From assembly GCA_964482535.1 (NCBI GenBank), contig CAYZXU010000143.1, positions 1 to 5,273 of the forward strand: DNA of 5,273 nucleotides, read 5' to 3'. Numbering within the stretch: the stretch's first letter is position 1; the number at the start of each line of letters is the position of its first letter. Below are positions 1 to 5,139 of the stretch, in pieces. A program made the translations under genes and the position numbers. This DNA is from CAYZXU01 sp964482535. Its GTDB lineage: Bacteria > Desulfobacterota > Desulfobacteria > Desulfobacterales > BuS5. Below the pieces are notes generated by a model. The model ran no database searches. It saw only the letters and a program-made list of their open reading frames with translations, and was not told where the DNA came from.

Positions 1-138
1 GACAAAAACGAAAGTGTGCAATCATTCATTGACAGAGCAGACCAGGGCCTCCTCAAAGCGAAGCGCCTCGGAAACAACTTGATTCCTTCCGAGGCGTTTT
101 GCTTTGAGGAGGCACTGGTCTGCTCTGTCGATGAATGA
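1..138 (+). CDS. C-terminal fragment of a second, convergent GGDEF protein (partial, possibly chimeric)
   Basis: Plus-strand frame 1 is open from the window edge to a TGA at 136-138 and encodes 45 residues. The first 24 match the tail of the minus-strand GGDEF protein, with one difference (Gly for Cys at codon 16), and include the helix ending in KAKRLG. After that Gly the expected R-N-x-V ending is replaced by N-N-L-I, and the rest is the antisense of the opposite gene. Homology therefore stops exactly at the repeat loop. This may be the 3' end of a paralogous diguanylate cyclase facing the other one, the remnant of an inverted duplication, or an assembly artefact. Its N-terminal part lies outside the window, so activity cannot be judged. 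Confidence 0.35.
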   Translation, partial: DKNESVQSFIDRADQGLLKAKRLGNNLIPSEAFCFEEALVCSVDE

Positions 139-159
139 TTGCACACTTTCGTTTTTGTC
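1..159. repeat. Inverted repeat, 73-base arms, 13-base loop, at the left edge
   Basis: Bases 1-73 are the reverse complement of 87-159 apart from four positions (30/130, 46/114, 60/100 and 63/97), leaving a loop at 74-86. The left arm begins at base 1, so the repeat may continue beyond the window. Both arms encode the end of a GGDEF domain on opposite strands, in register with codons. Three of the four differences (at 30, 60 and 63) are third-position transitions that keep Ile, Ala and Lys; the fourth (46) changes Cys to Gly. This pattern fits two diverged gene copies better than random read errors. An assembly or fold-back chimera at a contig end is still a serious alternative. Confidence 0.95.
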
Positions 160-654
160 TCCCAAAAAGGTGGCTATCCCGAAGCTGGCGGTAACTCTGA
201 TATCGTTTGTTCCAACTTTTACGAGCTTATCCTGAATTGCTTTGCGAATTCGCTCCGCCACTTTGACTGCCTGTTGAATAGAAGTTCCAGGGAGAACGAT
301 AATAAACTCTTCTCCACCATATCTGCACACGGTGTCCGTCAGCCTGACCAAATCCTTCAAAACGGCTGCAATGCTTTTTAAGATCATGTCACCGGTGGGA
401 TGACCATAGTGATCATTTACGCTTTTGAAATAGTCTATGTCGAGAATTATCAACGATAAGGGAGCACCTGTGCGCTTCGCCCTTTCCATCTCAGACCGAA
501 GTACCGACACAAAGTGACGAACGTTGTACAAGCCCGTGAGCGGGTCCACTATGGCAAGGTTTCTAAGCTTTTTGTTTTCGGACCGCAATTTAAGATAAAC
601 TCTATATAAAGAACACCGCTTAGGAATAGCCGGTTCAGGAACTCGCAAAATCAT
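22..654 (-). CDS. GGDEF-domain diguanylate cyclase (C-terminal tail rewritten by the inverted repeat)
   Basis: Predicted to make cyclic-di-GMP from two GTP. Numbering from the ATG at 705 (the longest frame, 227 residues), a short helix (about 34-50) leads into DPLTGLYN (54-61). Then come DIDYFK with the metal-binding Asp89, the inhibitory-site RxxD as RLTD (121-124), the active-site GGEEF (130-134) and the closing KRLGRNQV (203-210). The catalytic and product-inhibition motifs are intact, so the enzyme looks active. No transmembrane or sensory domain is visible, so it is probably cytosolic. I prefer Met18 (652-654) as start, because the ATG at 703-705 lies inside a candidate terminator hairpin. 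Neither start has a convincing Shine-Dalgarno sequence, and a TGA at 709-711 blocks further extension. From about residue 212 the sequence is antisense of the gene's own codons, so the native C-terminus is probably lost or altered. Confidence 0.85.
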   Translation of the reverse strand: MILRVPEPAIPKRCSLYRVYLKLRSENKKLRNLAIVDPLTGLYNVRHFVSVLRSEMERAKRTGAPLSLIILDIDYFKSVNDHYGHPTGDMILKSIAAVLKDLVRLTDTVCRYGGEEFIIVLPGTSIQQAVKVAERIRKAIQDKLVKVGTNDIRVTASFGIATFLGDKNESVQSFIDRADQCLLKAKRLGRNQVVSEALRFEEALVCSVNE

Positions 655-680
655 GACGTGGTCTAACAGAAAGTTACTCG

Positions 681-705
681 ATAAAAATGGGCCTCTATGG
701 CCCAT
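681..705 (-). terminator. Candidate rho-independent terminator at the end of the minus-strand operon
   Basis: On the minus strand ATGGGCC (705-699) pairs with GGCCCAT (693-687) around a five-base loop ATAGA. The stem is followed directly by TTTTT and then ATC. It lies 14 bases downstream of the small ORF's stop codon at 720, which is where the end of the five-gene minus-strand operon would be expected. The seven-base stem and short T run suggest moderate strength. It overlaps the first ATG of the GGDEF frame, which argues against that start. Confidence 0.6.
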
Positions 706-719
706 CGGTCAGCATTTTT

Positions 720-851
720 TCATGATTCAGAAACCTTTTTTAACACCTCGAGATTTTTTAAAATCCGTCGTTGGTTTTTCTTAAGGTTTTCCTTGTTAGG
801 ATGATCTTTGTTTGCCCGTTTTTGCCTAGTGCGCGTTGTCTTTGATGTCAT
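720..851 (-). CDS. Small basic protein of unknown function, 43 residues
   Basis: The frame runs from ATG at 849-851 to TGA at 720-722. It is preceded by a strong Shine-Dalgarno sequence, AAGGAGGG at 863-870, with a rather long 11-base spacer. The product carries nine Lys and five Arg, has no Cys, no Trp and no hydrophobic segment, and ends in an amphipathic-looking stretch QRRILKNLEVLKKV (27-40). That composition would suit nucleic-acid, ribosome or phosphate-rich ligand binding, but I do not recognise the family. An in-frame ATG at 885-887 would give 55 residues but lacks a ribosome binding site. The gene follows the kinase by 53 bases, with a small 5-bp hairpin (889-903) between them, and is followed by a terminator, so it looks like the last gene of the operon. 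Confidence 0.6.
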   Translation of the reverse strand: MTSKTTRTRQKRANKDHPNKENLKKNQRRILKNLEVLKKVSES

Positions 852-862
852 AAAAGCACTGA

Positions 863-870
863 CCCTCCTT
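863..870 (-). promoter_or_regulatory. Shine-Dalgarno site of the 43-residue ORF
   Basis: On the minus strand this reads AAGGAGGG, a near-perfect anti-16S match in otherwise non-coding sequence. It sits 11 bases upstream of the ATG at 849-851 and is the main evidence that the short ORF is translated from that codon. The spacer is longer than the usual optimum. Confidence 0.6.
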
Positions 871-904
871 TCGATAAATGCTAACATTCGCTGAACCACA
901 GCGC

Positions 905-1915
905 CTATAGCAGCTTCACGGCAATATGTCCATGCATTTTTACATGGGAATCGGCTGTTTCTACAGTTTTACGAAGATTTCTTAGATTCCGGTTTTTCCG
1001 GATTAGCCCATTTTCCCTGAGTATTTTCCATGCTCGTGGTATGAAGTTCAAGAAATATTTTTTACCCTTAGCTATGCCGAGGAAAGCAAAGGCTCCTAGG
1101 ATCTGGAGGTTCCTCGTAAGCATGAGATATTCAAGGCGAACAGGGTTAAAATCTTTTCGCATGCCGGTATAGTAGTTGATTGCCCGTTTTTTCCAAGAAT
1201 CAGGAACAGATACATAAGGGTCTATCACGAAGGAAGCCAAGTCGTATTCCGGTGGGCCATAGCGCATGGACTGATAATCTATAAGCCTAAAGGTTCCATT
1301 ATGGATCATTATATTCCTGGACTGGAAGTCTCTGTGAATGACGCTGTCACAATTCCATGTACCAGCTTTCTCGGCGAGAAAACAAAAGTCATCTTTTAAG
1401 TAATCCCAGGTGATGTTGAGTCCCAAAAAGGATTTTAGGAAAGCTGTTCTAAAGTACTCAAGTTCTTTTTCTATGACGAAGACGGGATCGTAGCACGAGC
1501 CATCCGGACATACTGTTTCGTCAAAGGCCAGTGGGCCTCTGGAATGAAAAAGTGCCATGAGTTCCACGGCCGATATCCACGTACGCAAAGATGCCCGCTG
1601 GGGAACTTTTTTTACCACATCTTGTAGATGATCATCTCCAAGGTCCTCTATAAGAAACAATCCCCTGTGTAAATCTTCTGCAATTACTTGGGGAACTGGT
1701 ATGCCATAACGACGTAGATTGCTAGAATGAACCAAAAATGCCAGGTTTTCCCATTTTCGGGCGGGATTATTCGGAGAATTGTGCACAAGGACTAGACTAC
1801 CATTTTCTAAGTAAATTCGAAAAAAAGAACGATCCGACCCATCGCCTTTTAGCGGCACAATCTTTTTTATCCGTTGGTATCCACACTCTTTAATAAATCG
1901 TATAAGTTCTTCCAT
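905..1915 (-). CDS. AmgK-like sugar kinase (aminoglycoside phosphotransferase fold)
   Basis: Predicted cytosolic ATP-dependent sugar kinase of the APH / choline-kinase-like superfamily (COG3178-like), 336 residues. Visible signatures are the nucleotide loop GDGSDRSFFRI (24-34), FLIEDLGDD (87-95), the catalytic loop HRDFQSRN (194-201) with Asp196 as predicted base and Asn201 as a metal ligand, and the second metal-site Asp213 in LIDYQSMRYGPPEYDL (211-226). HRDxxSRN and the following ID[FY]Q motif are typical of AmgK, which phosphorylates MurNAc or GlcNAc at the anomeric carbon. The neighbouring nucleotidyltransferase matches the AmgK-MurU arrangement. The ATG follows the upstream stop by two bases, with TGAGG directly in front of it, implying translational coupling. 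The basic C-terminal tail (about 306-336) looks lineage-specific. The family is secure; the substrate is inferred from synteny, and another hexose or heptose remains possible. Confidence 0.85.
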   Translation of the reverse strand: MEELIRFIKECGYQRIKKIVPLKGDGSDRSFFRIYLENGSLVLVHNSPNNPARKWENLAFLVHSSNLRRYGIPVPQVIAEDLHRGLFLIEDLGDDHLQDVVKKVPQRASLRTWISAVELMALFHSRGPLAFDETVCPDGSCYDPVFVIEKELEYFRTAFLKSFLGLNITWDYLKDDFCFLAEKAGTWNCDSVIHRDFQSRNIMIHNGTFRLIDYQSMRYGPPEYDLASFVIDPYVSVPDSWKKRAINYYTGMRKDFNPVRLEYLMLTRNLQILGAFAFLGIAKGKKYFLNFIPRAWKILRENGLIRKNRNLRNLRKTVETADSHVKMHGHIAVKLL

Positions 1916-1917
1916 CC

Positions 1918-2826
1918 TCAGTAAAGTGGGTATATCCCTGTTTGCGTGATGATTTTTCGTGAAAAAGCGCCTTTTAAGGTAACGCCATCACATACAATGC
2001 AGGACTCAATAGTAGTGCCGTCCGTCAACTTTACGCCGTCCCAAATGATTGACCTGAACGCCTTTACGTTTTTTCCGAAACTGACATTTTTACCACAGAA
2101 AAATGCCCTGTCATTTCGCGCACTAAAATGGGCTTGAAAGTAAACCAACGGTTCACCTAAATCATGCCATCGCAGATCATTGAAACAAAAGGCTCGTATG
2201 AAATATCTCGGTTCCCTCCCAACAGCCTTTTGGTCAATCAAAGCGTTGTAAAATTCAATAATGTCTATAAAGGAACCGTCCCAATTTAGGTTGTGGAAAA
2301 TATCGGCGTGAATCAATTGGATGCCTGTGTACGCTACAAGTTTGGTGTTCGGCTTCTTCCCCGCTGTTCTGAATCGCAAAACCCGACCATCAGTAGATAT
2401 AAGAACATTTTTTTGATGGGGTAGCGCATTTCCGGAAAATACCATAGACACTCCATCTGCCTTTTCCGCCATAAGTCTTTCCAATACAGTGTAGCTGTTC
2501 TCAATCAGGGTATCACCGTTCACGACCAGAAGATATTCCGAATCGGATTGTTGAAGGGCATTAAAGATAGCACCTCCTGAACCAAGGATACAGGGCTCTT
2601 TGAGCAAAAAAACTATGTCTTTGTATTTGTCTGTGAAAATTTCGAAGTAAGGTTCTAAAGCGTGGACATTTACAAATATTCTGGAAACATGGACATTTTG
2701 CAGAGCGTCAATCCAGTGCTCCAGCAAGGGTTTTCCCTTAAAAGGTATGAGGACTTTGGGTCTGTGAAATGTAAGAGGCTTTAGACGAGTGCCCCATCCG
2801 GCGGCGAGAATTAGAGCATCCGTCAT
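1918..2826 (-). CDS. Sugar-1-phosphate nucleotidyltransferase (MurU/GCD1-like) with C-terminal hexapeptide-like tail
   Basis: Predicted to transfer a nucleotide from NTP to a sugar-1-phosphate, giving an NDP-sugar and pyrophosphate. With Met at 2824-2826, the 302-residue product opens with LILAAGWGTRLKPLT (5-19), the glycine-rich NTP-binding signature, followed by the conserved RPK (22-24), GSGGAIFNAL (82-91), the metal-binding NGD (103-105) and WHDLGEP (220-226), similar to the WVDVG region of MurU. Residues about 243-285 show valine-spaced, left-handed-beta-helix-like repeats (GKNV, GKNV, WDGV, CDGV), which MurU itself lacks. The start is chosen by GGAGG at 2831-2835; a TTG at 2902-2904 would add 26 residues lying before the conserved core. 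It follows the HD-GYP gene and precedes the kinase by two bases. MurNAc-1-phosphate is the best-guess substrate; mannose-, glucose- or heptose-1-phosphate are alternatives. Confidence 0.85.
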   Translation of the reverse strand: MTDALILAAGWGTRLKPLTFHRPKVLIPFKGKPLLEHWIDALQNVHVSRIFVNVHALEPYFEIFTDKYKDIVFLLKEPCILGSGGAIFNALQQSDSEYLLVVNGDTLIENSYTVLERLMAEKADGVSMVFSGNALPHQKNVLISTDGRVLRFRTAGKKPNTKLVAYTGIQLIHADIFHNLNWDGSFIDIIEFYNALIDQKAVGREPRYFIRAFCFNDLRWHDLGEPLVYFQAHFSARNDRAFFCGKNVSFGKNVKAFRSIIWDGVKLTDGTTIESCIVCDGVTLKGAFSRKIITQTGIYPLY

Positions 2827-2830
2827 ATTT

Positions 2831-2835
2831 CCTCC
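2831..2835 (-). promoter_or_regulatory. Shine-Dalgarno site deciding the nucleotidyltransferase start
   Basis: The minus strand reads GGAGG, then AAAT, then ATG (2824-2826). The resulting N-terminus begins two residues before the conserved nucleotidyltransferase core. The upstream TTG (2902-2904) and ATG (2887-2889) in the same frame have no comparable site, so the shorter start is preferred. Confidence 0.65.
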
Positions 2836-2900
2836 AAGCGATTCTTGGTGATCGCCGAGCTTGCGCAAGGTGTCAACCGATTGTCTCATTTTTTCATGAT

Positions 2901-3938
2901 TCAATACCCCAAGAAGCGGATAAAATCTTTGATAAGCTCCTCGTCAAAGGATTCTTTCATATCAGTAGTCATGACCGTAAGGGCTTCGAACGGGCTCAAG
3001 GCATCACGGTAGCTCCTCTGCATCGTTAAAGCATCGTAGCAGTCAACAATGTGTACTAACTTGGCAAGGGGATTGATTTCTTCGTCTGTAAGCCCCGCGG
3101 GATAGCCCTTTCCATCGGAACGCTCGTGATGTTGTAAAACAATGTCAAGGCTGTCTTGGTTTAGAAAATCGTGTATTTTTAGTAGTTGGAAACCTATTTC
3201 TGGGTGCTTCGATATGATTTTAAACTCTTCTTGAGACAAGGGGCCTGGTTTGCTTAGGAGTTCCGAAGGTAATTCTATCTTTCCCACGTCGTGCAACAAG
3301 GCACCGATTCCTAAATCAATTAAGTAGGCAACGGAGATGATTCCGGTGATGCTTGCAAAAGCGATGCTCAAGAGTCCCACTTGTACCGAGTGTGCAAAAA
3401 GACTGTAATCTTTGGCAAAAAGCCTGCATAGCATGGAAGCTGATATCTTGTTTTTTATTATAAAAAGTGCATAGCTATCCACGAATTGTCTGACTCGTTC
3501 CATGTTATTTCCAGACTTCGGATTGAACATCACTGCTCTGATTACGTAGTGGGCATTTCTGTAGGCGATAGAGATCTTTTTCATAACGGAAACGTGGGGA
3601 TTATCCAAAAGTTCCGCAGTATTATATAATAAATTGTCAAGGAAATTTTCAATTTCACTGATGTGGACATATACTATGTTAATTGTCGTTTCTTTTAGAA
3701 ATTGTTTCCATTTCGGTGAGAGGAAATCTCCTTTTTCGGCTATTTTAACAAACTTAATCGGGACGTCTTCTTCCCGGGTGCGAACGGGGAGGTAAATTCC
3801 GAATGAGAGCGGTTTACTTAAAGAAATGTCATTAAGGTACACCTTCTCGAAGTTCGAAGCGTCGGGAATTTTCTTCAGAAGTTTGCTACGTACCCTAAGC
3901 ACCTTTGCATTTTCTATAATGGTTTCAAATTGTGGCAC
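2901..3938 (-). CDS. HD-GYP domain cyclic-di-GMP phosphodiesterase
   Basis: Predicted to hydrolyse cyclic-di-GMP, 345 residues. The C-terminal half is a complete HD-GYP domain: His183, the HD pair His216-Asp217 in LLHDVGK (214-220), His245 in KHPEIG, His270-His271 followed by ERSDGKGYP (272-280), and Asp299 in HIVDCYDAL (296-304). The position four residues before His183 is Ser, whereas HD-GYP enzymes with a three-metal site have Glu there, so a two-metal site is likely. Residues about 38-105 resemble the N-terminal module common in HD-GYP proteins (PLSFGIYLP, a hydrophilic middle, then a strand ending IVYVHISE). No transmembrane segment, receiver or PAS domain is evident. The start is GTG at 3936-3938, three bases after the upstream stop, with AAAGG at 3948-3952. 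It sits in the middle of the operon, ahead of the sugar-activation genes. Confidence 0.93.
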   Translation of the reverse strand: MPQFETIIENAKVLRVRSKLLKKIPDASNFEKVYLNDISLSKPLSFGIYLPVRTREEDVPIKFVKIAEKGDFLSPKWKQFLKETTINIVYVHISEIENFLDNLLYNTAELLDNPHVSVMKKISIAYRNAHYVIRAVMFNPKSGNNMERVRQFVDSYALFIIKNKISASMLCRLFAKDYSLFAHSVQVGLLSIAFASITGIISVAYLIDLGIGALLHDVGKIELPSELLSKPGPLSQEEFKIISKHPEIGFQLLKIHDFLNQDSLDIVLQHHERSDGKGYPAGLTDEEINPLAKLVHIVDCYDALTMQRSYRDALSPFEALTVMTTDMKESFDEELIKDFIRFLGY

Positions 3939-3941
3939 GGT

Positions 3942-4850
3942 CTATACCTTTTGTATTGCCTTTACAATTACTTCATCGACCTCTGATTTCATCACCCTTA
4001 ATTTCCTGTCATTGCAGCGGCTCATTCCTAGAAAAAATCTTACAAAGTCGGCAAACTCGGCATCTTCCGAAAGCACAAGGTGAGTGAAGGCATTCCCGCT
4101 GAAAAACCTATGCCAAAATCTTTGTTTTTTGCTGCTGATCTCTTCCTCTGTCACTTCAAAGAAAGTATCCCACCGGAAATCTTTCCATTCCCGTTGAGGT
4201 AGAGTGTCAATTATTTTGAGTATCGGGTATTTCCATTTCCTCGGACTTATCCTTGGATCTGCCAAGAAGGGAAAATTCCATACAAGTTCAGTACAAGACA
4301 GTCCGTTCCCACTGGCGTACTCGAACATCGCCTCTAGAATGCTTTCCCCCCACAGCAGGACGTGAAATAGTGGGTTTGCTCGTTCGCTGGAAAAATAAAA
4401 AGAGCTCAACCCTTGTGTCATCTCAAGCCAGAACCGCCTGGCTTCTACTGGGAGTTCGTTAAATATTTTTGCTTGTAAGCATACTTCCCTGCGGCATTTG
4501 TCTCCATAACCCGTCAGATACCGCAGGTCTCGCCCATTGTGAACAGCCGGATGTAACAAACAGCCTACGCGTCGTCCTTGATCATCGAGGTAGCCCAGTC
4601 CCCAGCAAAAGAAACCCATAACAGGGCCCAAATTGATCTTTTTCTGCAGGAAGCGCACTCTGTTTTCCCTAAATTCCCGTTTTAGGCTTGATATATAATT
4701 TAGGTGATCGTAACCAGCGGGCCTTATGGGTGGGCAACATCGAAAACAAGTGGTATCCTCAAAAGGTGTACACAGGCATAGGCTTTGTTCGTTGACTGCC
4801 TTGCTTGACTCTGATAATGAGCCCCTTGAAGGAGGTGTTGAAATGCCCAT
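3942..4850 (-). CDS. Cysteine-rich protein of unknown function, first gene of the operon
   Basis: I do not recognise this 302-residue family. The N-terminal third carries a Cys cluster, C25-x-C27 then C35-x2-C38-C39 followed by PPIRPAGYDHL (40-50). Next come C82, C97 in VGCLLHP (95-101), and C119-x4-C124 in GYGDKCRREVC. The spacing could bind Zn or an Fe-S cluster and loosely recalls YkgJ-type Cys motifs, but this is only a resemblance. The rest is mixed, aromatic-rich and without a clear membrane segment; there is no obvious signal peptide. The only canonical start that keeps the first Cys cluster is ATG at 4848-4850, and an in-frame stop lies directly upstream. That start lacks a good ribosome binding site and overlaps the divergent FmdB gene by eight bases, so the N-terminus is uncertain. 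GTG at 4656-4658, preceded by AGGG, is an alternative that drops the cluster. Its stop is three bases before the HD-GYP start. Confidence 0.75.
   Translation of the reverse strand: MGISTPPSRGSLSESSKAVNEQSLCLCTPFEDTTCFRCCPPIRPAGYDHLNYISSLKREFRENRVRFLQKKINLGPVMGFFCWGLGYLDDQGRRVGCLLHPAVHNGRDLRYLTGYGDKCRREVCLQAKIFNELPVEARRFWLEMTQGLSSFYFSSERANPLFHVLLWGESILEAMFEYASGNGLSCTELVWNFPFLADPRISPRKWKYPILKIIDTLPQREWKDFRWDTFFEVTEEEISSKKQRFWHRFFSGNAFTHLVLSEDAEFADFVRFFLGMSRCNDRKLRVMKSEVDEVIVKAIQKV
4792..4818 (+). promoter_or_regulatory. Candidate sigma-70 promoter for the FmdB-like gene
   Basis: TTGACT (4792-4797) as -35 and GATAAT (4813-4818) as -10 each match five of six consensus bases, with a short 15-base spacer. 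Transcription would start near 4825, giving a leader of about 18 bases holding the ribosome binding site. TTGACT is repeated at 4805-4810, inside the spacer, which could be an operator half-site or chance. The element lies within the N-terminal coding region of the opposite gene if that gene starts at 4850. Confidence 0.45.
4829..4837 (+). promoter_or_regulatory. Strong Shine-Dalgarno site of the FmdB-like gene
   Basis: The sequence AAGGAGGTG is complementary to the 3' end of 16S rRNA, and its GGAGG core (4831-4835) ends seven bases before ATG 4843-4845. It fixes the start at the conserved MPIYEF N-terminus and rules out the longer open frame that begins at 4726. Confidence 0.85.
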
Positions 4851-5085
4851 TTATGAATTCCGATGCACGAACTGTGGCCGTATCCGAGAGTTTCTGATTA
4901 TTTCTTCTAACGATACCGTTGAAATACGTTGTGATAAATGTGGCTCTGAACAGATGGAACGGGTTGTAAGCAGAACCAGTCATTTTGTGAAGCCATCTTC
5001 CGGTGAAGGGCCTTCCGTAACAACTCGGTCTTGTAGCCCTGGTTCTTCATGTGCAACCCTCACATTACCCGGATACGAACGATAA
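4843..5085 (+). CDS. FmdB-type zinc-ribbon protein
   Basis: An 80-residue protein that opens with MPIYEFRC, the hallmark of the FmdB family of putative regulatory zinc ribbons (founding member near the formamidase/amidase operon of Methylophilus). Two knuckles, C8-x2-C11 and C30-x2-C33, form the predicted zinc site, and a conserved-looking E-Q-M-E-R follows. The C-terminal half is Ser/Gly-rich and low in complexity, with two further Cys (64 and 70), as is usual for the family. It is likely cytosolic; the biochemical role of the family is poorly defined. It is transcribed divergently from the operon and overlaps the first gene's proposed start by eight bases, so the two transcription units may share control. 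The start is decided by an optimal ribosome binding site. It appears to be a single-gene unit. Confidence 0.92.
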   Translation: MPIYEFRCTNCGRIREFLIISSNDTVEIRCDKCGSEQMERVVSRTSHFVKPSSGEGPSVTTRSCSPGSSCATLTLPGYER

Positions 5086-5102
5086 TTTTCCTGAGCATTG
5101 CG

Positions 5103-5127
5103 CCCCGGGACAACAGTAGTTCCGGGG
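5103..5127 (+). terminator. Possible terminator hairpin after the FmdB-like gene
   Basis: CCCCGGGA (5103-5110) pairs with TTCCGGGG (5120-5127), with one G-T pair, around a nine-base loop. It begins 17 bases after the FmdB stop. The following bases, AGTTAAATCTTTT, are only a poor T tract, so termination may be weak. On the minus strand there is no T run either. Its place between two converging frames fits a transcription boundary. Confidence 0.4.
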
Positions 5128-5139
5128 AGTTAAATCTTT

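Noticed and set aside
139..381. Plus-strand open frame of 80 codons
   Set aside because: It lies entirely antisense to the conserved GGDEF coding sequence, has no ribosome binding site and shows no recognisable motif.
889..903. Small GC-rich hairpin after the kinase stop (5-bp stem, 5-base loop)
   Set aside because: It has no T tract on the minus strand and a short stem, so I do not call it a terminator; it may slightly affect mRNA stability.
1946..2137. Plus-strand open frame of 63 codons
   Set aside because: It is antisense to the C-terminal part of the nucleotidyltransferase, with no start signal.
2827..2904. 26-residue N-terminal extension of the nucleotidyltransferase from TTG 2904
   Set aside because: It lies before the conserved core, and GGAGG directly precedes the later ATG. 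The TTG does overlap the HD-GYP stop, so coupling from it cannot be fully excluded.
3826..4083. Plus-strand open frame of 85 codons, rich in Ser/Thr/Phe
   Set aside because: It spans the junction of two well-supported minus-strand genes; its composition is typical of antisense translation.
4253..4462. Plus-strand open frame of 69 codons
   Set aside because: It is antisense to the Cys-rich gene and has no ribosome binding site.
4726..4842. 39-residue N-terminal extension of the FmdB-like protein
   Set aside because: The family begins at MPIYEF, and an optimal ribosome binding site precedes that Met; the extension would also cover the promoter.
4759..4983. Minus-strand open frame of 74 codons
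   Set aside because: It is mostly antisense to the well-supported FmdB-type zinc ribbon; I see no motif.
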